This document shows positions 1-6,249 of a stretch of 6,249 nucleotides of DNA, one piece after another. Origin of the DNA: Lysinibacillus sp. (GTDB lineage: Bacteria; Bacillota; Bacilli; Bacillales_A; Planococcaceae). Position 1 is the stretch's first letter. Every line of letters starts with the position of its first letter. Location of the stretch: assembly GCA_012735355.1 (NCBI GenBank), contig JAAYHP010000004.1, positions 1-6,249 on the forward strand, read 5' to 3'. Position numbers and translations under genes: made by a program. Under the pieces are notes generated by a model. It was not told the origin of the DNA, did not search any database, and saw nothing but the letters and a program-made list of their open reading frames with translations.

Positions 1-1
1 T

Positions 2-1726
<1,725 letters not shown>

Positions 1727-1739
1727 TGCTGTTTAATGG

Positions 1740-1772
1740 AAAGTCAAAGCCGGATCCGGACTTTGACTTTTT
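1740..1772 (+). terminator. Terminator-like hairpin after dnaK
   Basis: A perfect 10-bp stem, AAAGTCAAAG (1740-1749) with CTTTGACTTT (1761-1770), encloses the palindrome CCGGATCCGG (1750-1759), which can add an inner CCG/CGG stem with a GATC loop and one bulged A. A run of five T (1768-1772) follows. The stem is stable but the T tract is short, so partial termination with read-through into dnaJ is the likely outcome. The hairpin could also protect the 3' end of a dnaK mRNA. It lies 13 bases after the dnaK stop. Confidence 0.75.
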
Positions 1773-1812
1773 CCATGAGTATAGGGAATTGCCTGAAAAA
1801 ATACAAACTTCA

Positions 1813-1840
1813 TATACAACTGCTGCATATATGATAAAAT
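1813..1840 (+). promoter_or_regulatory. Probable internal sigma-A promoter for dnaJ
   Basis: An extended -10 element, TG-A-TAAAAT (TG at 1832-1833, hexamer 1835-1840), matches TGnTATAAT with one change. A weak -35, TATACA (1813-1818, 4 of 6), lies 16 bp upstream. Transcription would start near 1847, giving a leader of about 26 nt before dnaJ. It sits between the dnaK hairpin and dnaJ, as does the internal vegetative promoter described just upstream of dnaJ in B. subtilis. The position is as expected; the exact elements are my inference. Confidence 0.55.
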
Positions 1841-1872
1841 AGACGTTATGTAAAAGAGAGCGAGTGTGAAGT

Positions 1873-2997
1873 ATGAAACGGGATTATTATGAAGTCCTTG
1901 GCGTAAGCAAAAACGCTACAAAAGATGAAATAAAAAAAGCTTACCGAAAACTATCAAAACAATATCACCCTGACATCAATAAAGAACCCGGTGCTGACGA
2001 AAAATTTAAAGAGATTGCGGAAGCTTATGAAGTATTAAGTGATGATACGAAAAGAGCTCAATACGATCAATTTGGTCATGCAGGGGCTAATGGTCAAGGT
2101 GGCTTTGGTGGAGGATTTTGTGATTTCGGTGGTTTTGGTGGGTTTGAAGACATTTTCAGTTCCTTTTTTGGTGGTTCAAGCCGCAGAAGAGATCCAAATG
2201 ATCCAAGAAAAGGAGACGACCTTCAATATCGCATGAATATTTCCTTTGAAGATGCGGTATTTGGTAAACAAACAGAAATTGAAATTCCTAGAGATGAAAC
2301 GTGCGATACATGTAACGGTACTGGAGCAAAACCTGGAACAAGTCCAAAAACGTGTACGCAATGTAATGGGTCTGGTCAAATTAGTCAAGCAATTGACACA
2401 CCTTTAGGCCGCATTGTTAATCGTCGTACTTGTGGCACTTGTCAAGGTACTGGTAAAATAATCGTTGACAAATGTACGACTTGCTCAGGAAAAGGAGTGG
2501 TTCAAAAGCGGAAGAAAATTAAAATTACCATTCCAGAAGGTGTGGATGATGGTCAACAATTGCGTGTATCCGGCCAAGGAGAACCGGGTATTAACGGTGG
2601 ACCACCAGGTGATTTATACATCGTGTTCCGCATTGGAAAACACCCTTATTTCGAACGGGACGGAGACGACATTTATTACGATTTGAAAATTACTTTCCCA
2701 CAAGCGGCCCTTGGGGATGAAATTGAAGTACCTACAATTCATGGAAAAGTAAAATTAAAAATTCCTGCAGGTACCCAATCAGGTGCCCAATTCCGAATTA
2801 AAGATAAAGGCGTTAAAAATATACATGGATATGGTAGAGGTCACCAATATGTCAATGTAAAAGTAGTAACTCCAACGAAATTAACGGAAAGACAAAAACA
2901 GTTACTGCGTGAATTTGCTGAAATTAGCGGCGATATTCCGGAAGAACAAGGCAGTTCTTTTTTTGAAAAATTTAAAAAAACCTTCAAAGGTGAATGA
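1873..2997 (+). CDS. dnaJ: Chaperone protein DnaJ (Hsp40, class A)
   Basis: Co-chaperone that delivers clients to DnaK and stimulates its ATPase. It is 374 aa, the full family length (B. subtilis about 375). Domains in order: J domain (1-66) with the HPD motif at 32-34 and the YDQFGHAG junction; Gly/Phe-rich linker (about 68-101); zinc-binding domain with four CxxCxGxG repeats at 144-151, 161-168, 187-194 and 201-208, all eight Cys present; then the C-terminal client-binding and dimerisation domains to 374. An extra Cys at residue 83 (TGT, 2119-2121) sits inside the Gly/Phe linker, where relatives usually have Gly or Ala. The ATG at 1873 gives the canonical [10 protein letters not shown] start; its ribosome binding site is weak (GAGAGCGAG, 1856-1864). 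It is probably transcribed both by read-through from dnaK and from the promoter at 1813-1840. Confidence 0.98.
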   Translation: MKRDYYEVLGVSKNATKDEIKKAYRKLSKQYHPDINKEPGADEKFKEIAEAYEVLSDDTKRAQYDQFGHAGANGQGGFGGGFCDFGGFGGFEDIFSSFFGGSSRRRDPNDPRKGDDLQYRMNISFEDAVFGKQTEIEIPRDETCDTCNGTGAKPGTSPKTCTQCNGSGQISQAIDTPLGRIVNRRTCGTCQGTGKIIVDKCTTCSGKGVVQKRKKIKITIPEGVDDGQQLRVSGQGEPGINGGPPGDLYIVFRIGKHPYFERDGDDIYYDLKITFPQAALGDEIEVPTIHGKVKLKIPAGTQSGAQFRIKDKGVKNIHGYGRGHQYVNVKVVTPTKLTERQKQLLREFAEISGDIPEEQGSSFFEKFKKTFKGE

Positions 2998-3013
2998 ATT
3001 TAAGTATGAAGAT

Positions 3014-3019
3014 GGAGAG
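3014..3019 (+). promoter_or_regulatory. Ribosome binding site that favours the GTG start of prmA
   Basis: GGAGAG at 3014-3019 is the only Shine-Dalgarno-like sequence before prmA. It is 9 nt from the GTG at 3029, a normal Bacillus spacing, but only 3 nt from the in-frame TTG at 3023. The GTG also gives the family N-terminus MKW. The TTG would add Met-Gln in front and is less likely. Confidence 0.65.
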
Positions 3020-3028
3020 TGATTGCAA

Positions 3029-3964
3029 GTGAAATGGACCGAGTTATCCGTGTTAACGACAAATGAAGCGGTGGAGGCTGTATCAAATATTTTCCATGAA
3101 GCTGGAGCGAGCGGGGTTGTTATCGAAGATTCAACGGAAATTTTGAAAGAGCGTGAAAATCGCTTCGGTGAAATATATGATTTAAATCCTGAAGATTATC
3201 CTGATCAAGGGGTAATCGTGAAAGCCTATCTACCTGCTTCCAGCTTTTTAGCTGAAACGATAGAAGAAATTAAGCTTGCAATCGAAAATCTGAAAAACTT
3301 TGATATTAATGTCGGTGAAAACATTTTGACAACGTGTGAAGTGAATGAAGAAGATTGGGCTACCGCATGGAAACAATATTATCATCCAGTAAAAGTATCT
3401 GAACGCTTTACCGTTGTTCCTACTTGGGAAGAGTATGAACCAAAAAGTTCGGACGAATTGATTATTGAATTAGACCCTGGAATGGCTTTTGGGACGGGAA
3501 CTCATCCAACGACAGTGATGTGTTTACAGGCATTAGAAAAAGTTGTGAAACAAAACGATACAGTGATTGATGTCGGTACCGGTTCAGGCGTTTTATCTAT
3601 TGCTAGCGCCTTGCTCGGAGCAAGCAAAGTGCATGCCCTTGATTTAGATATTGTCGCGGTAAAATCTGCACAAGAAAACGTTGCATTAAATAAAGTGGAT
3701 CATATTGTGGAAGTGACACAAGGGAATTTACTAGAATCTGTAAAAGAGCAAGCAGATGTTGTCGTCGCCAATATTTTAGCTGAAATCATTATGACTTTTA
3801 CGGATGATGCCTATTCTATCGTGAAACCAGGCGGAACATTTATCACTTCTGGCATTATTGGTGCGAAAAAAGAAGATGTGAAAAGCGCTCTTGAGAAATC
3901 AGGATTTACGATTGAAGAAGTATTAATGATGGAAGACTGGGTATCCATCATCGCGAAAAAATAA
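3029..3964 (+). CDS. prmA: Ribosomal protein L11 methyltransferase PrmA
   Basis: SAM-dependent protein methyltransferase that methylates ribosomal protein L11 in the cytosol; the activity was established for E. coli PrmA, and the Bacillus homologue is YqeT. From the GTG at 3029 it is 311 aa, the same length as B. subtilis YqeT, and starts MKWTELSV. An N-terminal L11-recognition domain (about 1-100) precedes a class I methyltransferase domain. Visible motifs are [14 protein letters not shown] (149-162), typical of PrmA, SAM-binding motif I DVGTGSG (181-187), an acidic residue at the end of the next strand (D205) and the NILA motif (248-251). It ends [10 protein letters not shown], as in relatives. 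It lies 31 nt after dnaJ with no promoter or terminator between, so it is co-transcribed with dnaJ. The start could also be the TTG at 3023, two codons upstream. Confidence 0.95.
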   Translation: MKWTELSVLTTNEAVEAVSNIFHEAGASGVVIEDSTEILKERENRFGEIYDLNPEDYPDQGVIVKAYLPASSFLAETIEEIKLAIENLKNFDINVGENILTTCEVNEEDWATAWKQYYHPVKVSERFTVVPTWEEYEPKSSDELIIELDPGMAFGTGTHPTTVMCLQALEKVVKQNDTVIDVGTGSGVLSIASALLGASKVHALDLDIVAVKSAQENVALNKVDHIVEVTQGNLLESVKEQADVVVANILAEIIMTFTDDAYSIVKPGGTFITSGIIGAKKEDVKSALEKSGFTIEEVLMMEDWVSIIAKK

Positions 3965-3967
3965 TTT

Positions 3968-4003
3968 TAAGGAGTTGTCTAAAATAGGCAACTCCTTACT
4001 TTT
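3968..4003 (+). terminator. Strong hairpin with short T run between prmA and rsmE (attenuator-like)
   Basis: A 13-bp stem pairs 3968-3980 with 3986-3998 (TAAGGAGTTGTCT with AGGCAACTCCTTA, one G-U pair) around a five-base loop. It is followed by four T (4000-4003). It begins three bases after the prmA stop and ends just before the rsmE Shine-Dalgarno sequence. The short T tract suggests partial termination or an RNA-stability element. Its 3' arm contains CTCCT (3992-3996), which could instead pair with AGGAG (4004-4008) of the rsmE ribosome binding site, although the 13-bp hairpin should be far more stable. Confidence 0.6.
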
Positions 4004-4009
4004 AGGAGG
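4004..4009 (+). promoter_or_regulatory. Strong ribosome binding site for rsmE
   Basis: AGGAGG at 4004-4009 is a consensus Shine-Dalgarno sequence 4 nt before the ATG at 4014. It fixes the rsmE start there rather than at the in-frame TTG at 3975, which lies inside the hairpin stem. Confidence 0.85.
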
Positions 4010-4013
4010 AAAT

Positions 4014-4721
4014 ATGCAACGATATTTTGTTAACGATTCATTCGATGAAAATAAACAAATTTCGATTCCAGGTGAAAGTGCCCATCATATTTCAAAAGTG
4101 ATGCGCATGGAAAAGGGAGATCAAATCATTGTCGTACAAAACAACATCGCCTATGTTTGCACCATTCTTTCCGTTGGACAAGAAGTGATTGCAAAGCAAA
4201 CAGGGGAAACCGTTCCTTCTCCAGAAATGCCTATTCAAGTGGATATCGCTTGTGGTTTACCTAAAGGTGATAAATTAGAATTCATTGCACAAAAAGGAAC
4301 AGAACTTGGGATGCATGCCCTTATTCCTTTTGTTGCTGAACGTTCCATTGTGAAATGGGATGAAAAAAAGGGGGAGAAAAAAACGAAGAGATTGGAAAAA
4401 ATTGCTCAAGAAGCAGCTGAGCAATGCCATAGAACTTTTGTGCCCATCATTTCTTCACCTCTTACATTCAAGCAACTGATCGAAATTTTTCCAAAATATG
4501 ATGCGGTGTTCATTGCAGATGAAGAAAATGCAAAAGGAATGCGCACAAGATTTGCCGATAAGCTAAAAAAAGTGTATGATAATGAACTGAAGTCCATTTT
4601 ACTCATTTTCGGTCCAGAAGGCGGTATATCAAGGAAAGAAGCCCAAATTTTTCAAGAGAATGGTGCTGAAACGATCTCCCTTGGTCCGAGAATTTTACGA
4701 GCAGAAACAGCTCCTTTATAA
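4014..4721 (+). CDS. rsmE: 16S rRNA m3U1498 methyltransferase RsmE, C-terminally truncated by a nonsense codon
   Basis: SPOUT-family SAM-dependent enzyme that methylates N3 of U1498 (E. coli numbering) in 16S rRNA; B. subtilis homologue YqeU. The ATG at 4014 gives the family start MQRYF. An N-terminal PUA-like RNA-binding domain (about 1-70) precedes the methyltransferase domain, with LPKGDKLEFIAQKGTELG (82-99), AAEQCHR (134-140), GPEGG (200-204) and the SAM-site/knot motif LGPRILRAETAPL (223-235). The frame stops at TAA 4719-4721 after 235 aa. Relatives continue APLYALSAISY; here TAA stands where that Tyr codon is expected, and the same frame then reads ALSAISYEFE to a TGA at 4752-4754. The intact protein would be 246 aa. 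The missing 11 residues belong to the C-terminal helix of the trefoil knot, so activity is doubtful. A recent mutation or a sequencing error are both possible; the rest of the frame is intact. Confidence 0.9.
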   Translation: MQRYFVNDSFDENKQISIPGESAHHISKVMRMEKGDQIIVVQNNIAYVCTILSVGQEVIAKQTGETVPSPEMPIQVDIACGLPKGDKLEFIAQKGTELGMHALIPFVAERSIVKWDEKKGEKKTKRLEKIAQEAAEQCHRTFVPIISSPLTFKQLIEIFPKYDAVFIADEENAKGMRTRFADKLKKVYDNELKSILLIFGPEGGISRKEAQIFQENGAETISLGPRILRAETAPL

Positions 4722-4754
4722 GCTCTTTCTGCCATATCTTATGAATTTGAATGA
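4722..4754 (+). other. In-frame remnant of the rsmE C-terminus
   Basis: Directly after the TAA the rsmE frame reads ALSAISYEFE and then TGA (4752-4754). ALSAISY is the conserved tail of bacterial RsmE proteins. This shows that a single base change (TAT or TAC to TAA) accounts for the truncation, not a frameshift or a natural end. Confidence 0.85.
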
Positions 4755-4755
4755 A

Positions 4756-4763
4756 AGAGGTGA
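4756..4763 (+). promoter_or_regulatory. Ribosome binding site for mtaB
   Basis: AGAGGTGA at 4756-4763 lies 6 nt before the TTG at 4770 and supports this non-ATG start. It begins two bases after the ancestral rsmE stop, so the intact rsmE and mtaB were tightly spaced, as in a co-translated operon. Confidence 0.75.
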
Positions 4764-4769
4764 ATTGCC

Positions 4770-6104
4770 TTGAAAACCGTGGCATTCCAGACCCTTGGAT
4801 GTAAGGTAAATCATTATGAGACTGAGGCCATATGGCAATTATTTAAAGAGAATGGTTATGAACGTATCGATTTTGAGCAACAAGCTGACGTTTATGTAAT
4901 AAATACATGTACAGTGACGAATACAGGGGATAAAAAATCCCGTCAAGTAATTCGACGAGCAATTCGTCAAAACCCGGATGCGGTCATTTGTGTTACAGGT
5001 TGTTATGCCCAAACAGCCCCTGCGGAAATTTTAGAAATTCCAGGTGTAGACATTGTTGTAGGGACACAAGATCGGGTGAAAATGCTTGACTATATTGAAC
5101 AATATCGCATTGAAAGACAGCCGATTAACGCGGTTAAAAACATTATGAAAAACCGTGTATACGAAGAATTGGATGTACCATATTTTACTGATAGAACTCG
5201 AGCATCGTTAAAAATTCAAGAAGGTTGTAATAATTTCTGCACGTTTTGTATTATTCCATGGGCGAGAGGGTTAATGCGCTCTAGAGACCCGAAAGCCGTC
5301 ATTGAACAAGCGCAAAAATTAGTGGATGCTGGCTATTTAGAAATCGTTTTAACGGGCATTCATACAGGTGGATATGGTCAAGATTTCAAAGATTATAATT
5401 TAGCCCAATTACTTCGAGATCTAGAGGCAAATGTAAAGGGCATTAAACGCCTTCGCATATCATCCATTGAAGCTTCCCAATTAACAGATGAAGTGATTGA
5501 CGTTTTACGCAATTCTAACATTGTCGTTCGCCATTTACATATACCGCTCCAATCTGGTTCAGATACCGTTTTAAAACGGATGCGCCGTAAATATACGATG
5601 GAGTTCTTTGCGGAACGATTAAATAAATTAAAAGAAGCATTACCTGACTTAGCCATCACTTCTGATATTATCGTAGGTTTCCCTGGTGAAACGGAAGAAG
5701 AATTTATGGAAACATATAATTTTGTAGCACGACATCAATTTGCAGAATTACACGTGTTCCCGTTCTCTAAACGAACAGGAACACCTGCTGCGAGAATGGA
5801 AAACCAAATCGATGAAGACGTGAAAAATGAACGGGTACATCGCTTAATTACATTGAATGACCAATTAGCAAAAGAATATGCTTCCAGATTCGAAGGGGAA
5901 GTGCTTGAAGTAATTCCGGAAGAACACGTAAAAGAATTCGACAATCCGAATATGCTTGCTGGATATACGGATAACTATTTACGGGTTGTGTTTGAAGGAA
6001 CACCTGATTTAATTGGTAAGTTAATCAAAGTAGAAATTACAAAAGCCGGTTATCCATATAATGAAGGTCAAAATGTTCGCGTATTAGAAGAACAAGTTCA
6101 ATAA
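4770..6104 (+). CDS. mtaB: tRNA t6A37 methylthiotransferase MtaB
   Basis: Radical-SAM enzyme (B. subtilis YqeV, e-MtaB family) that converts t6A to ms2t6A at position 37 of ANN-decoding tRNAs such as tRNA-Lys(UUU), supporting accurate codon reading. It is 444 aa, close to the B. subtilis protein (about 451 aa). Domains in order: N-terminal UPF0004 domain with TLGCKVNHYETEA and the three cluster-binding cysteines C11, C47 and C78; radical-SAM core with CNNFCTFC, giving C153, C157 and C160 for the catalytic 4Fe-4S cluster; central conserved blocks including LHIPLQSGS and IVGFPGETEEEF; C-terminal TRAM RNA-binding domain (about 370-440). The TTG at 4770 follows a good ribosome binding site and gives the family start (MKTVAFQTLGCK). 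It is the last gene of the operon, closed by the terminator at 6107-6150. All key residues are present, so the gene looks functional. Confidence 0.96.
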   Translation: MKTVAFQTLGCKVNHYETEAIWQLFKENGYERIDFEQQADVYVINTCTVTNTGDKKSRQVIRRAIRQNPDAVICVTGCYAQTAPAEILEIPGVDIVVGTQDRVKMLDYIEQYRIERQPINAVKNIMKNRVYEELDVPYFTDRTRASLKIQEGCNNFCTFCIIPWARGLMRSRDPKAVIEQAQKLVDAGYLEIVLTGIHTGGYGQDFKDYNLAQLLRDLEANVKGIKRLRISSIEASQLTDEVIDVLRNSNIVVRHLHIPLQSGSDTVLKRMRRKYTMEFFAERLNKLKEALPDLAITSDIIVGFPGETEEEFMETYNFVARHQFAELHVFPFSKRTGTPAARMENQIDEDVKNERVHRLITLNDQLAKEYASRFEGEVLEVIPEEHVKEFDNPNMLAGYTDNYLRVVFEGTPDLIGKLIKVEITKAGYPYNEGQNVRVLEEQVQ

Positions 6105-6106
6105 GG

Positions 6107-6150
6107 AAAACTTCGTGCGTCCATTGTTGAATGGCACACGAAGTTTTTTT
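6107..6150 (+). terminator. Intrinsic terminator ending the dnaK operon
   Basis: An 11-bp perfect stem, AAAACTTCGTG (6107-6117) with CACGAAGTTTT (6137-6147), is topped after a small internal loop by a second stem, CCATT (6121-6125) with AATGG (6130-6134), around a GTTG loop. Seven T (6144-6150) complete it. It starts 2 bases after the mtaB stop. This is the strongest terminator in the window and marks the operon's 3' end. Confidence 0.9.
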
Positions 6151-6192
6151 AATTAAATATATTGAGAAATTTTCACCTTAAATTGAATCAAT

Positions 6193-6212
6193 TACGTATG
6201 ATATCATAAGTA
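6193..6212. promoter_or_regulatory. Palindrome in promoter-like region of the next gene
   Basis: TACGTATGATATCATAAGTA is a 20-bp dyad in which 9 of 10 base pairs are symmetrical, with a perfect 12-bp core (6197-6208). The core contains two overlapping -10-like hexamers, TATGAT (6197-6202) and TATCAT (6202-6207), each 5 of 6. Upstream -35 candidates are poor: TTCACC (6172-6177) with a 19-bp spacer, or TTAAAT (6178-6183) with an 18-bp spacer. It could be an operator over a promoter, or chance in AT-rich DNA. Confidence 0.3.
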
Positions 6213-6237
6213 CAATTGGACAAGAATAAATAATAGT

Positions 6238-6244
6238 AAAGGAG
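6238..6244 (+). promoter_or_regulatory. Ribosome binding site of a gene starting just past the window
   Basis: AAAGGAG at 6238-6244 is followed by only five bases (CAAAA) before the window ends, so a start codon is expected immediately downstream. No codon of that gene is visible and its identity cannot be read. In Bacillus relatives yqeW or rpsU lies near this point, which is only a guess here. Confidence 0.6.
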
Positions 6245-6249
6245 CAAAA

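Noticed and set aside
1750..1759. CCGGATCCGG as a separate regulatory palindrome
   Set aside because: It sits in the apical part of the dnaK terminator hairpin and is explained by that structure.
1789..1818. Alternative dnaJ promoter using TTGCCT (1789-1794) as -35
   Set aside because: The hexamers 16-18 bp downstream are poor -10 matches, while the extended -10 at 1832-1840 is clearly better.
2039..2236. Overlapping plus-strand frames inside dnaJ (2039-2236, 2465-2686)
   Set aside because: Both are out-of-frame shadows of dnaJ, with no recognisable product or translation signal.
3975..4013. Longer rsmE starting at TTG 3975, adding 13 residues
   Set aside because: The codons lie inside the prmA-rsmE hairpin stem and its flank, whereas the ATG at 4014 has a consensus AGGAGG and gives the family start MQRYF.
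4719..4721. TAA read as Tyr or programmed read-through in rsmE
   Set aside because: dnaK, prmA and mtaB in the same window end with TAA as a normal stop, and no recoding signal is evident after 4721. Mutation or error is simpler.

Overview
This window is a conserved stretch of a low-GC Gram-positive (Bacillaceae-type) chromosome. It holds the 3' part of the dnaK heat-shock operon: dnaK (5' end outside the window), dnaJ, prmA, rsmE and mtaB, all on the + strand. The order matches the Bacillus subtilis heptacistronic operon hrcA-grpE-dnaK-dnaJ-yqeT-yqeU-yqeV from dnaK onward. Protein sequences, AGGAGG-type ribosome binding sites, frequent GTG/TTG starts and AT-rich intergenic DNA all fit Bacillus or a close relative. 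I cannot name the species.

Layout: 2-1726 encodes DnaK lacking about its first 33 residues. The 146-bp gap 1727-1872 holds a terminator-like hairpin and then a probable vegetative promoter for dnaJ. dnaJ occupies 1873-2997 and prmA 3029-3964. The 49-bp gap before rsmE carries a 13-bp hairpin followed by a strong Shine-Dalgarno sequence. rsmE (4014-4721) ends at a TAA that interrupts a normally conserved C-terminal motif; the rest of the expected tail lies in frame up to a TGA at 4752-4754. mtaB occupies 4770-6104 and is followed by a good intrinsic terminator. The last 100 bp are AT-rich, with a palindrome and a Shine-Dalgarno sequence for a gene that starts just past the window.

How the genes work together: DnaK and DnaJ form the Hsp70 chaperone cycle (with GrpE, off-window). 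The three downstream genes modify the translation apparatus: ribosomal protein L11 (PrmA), 16S rRNA (RsmE) and tRNA (MtaB). The hairpins and internal promoter suggest that dnaK, dnaJ and the modification genes are not expressed in equal amounts.

I see no mobile element, CRISPR array, RNA gene or novel multi-gene system. The points that deserve checking are the rsmE nonsense codon, several unusual residues at conserved DnaK/DnaJ positions, the prmA-rsmE leader hairpin, and the palindrome before the next gene.
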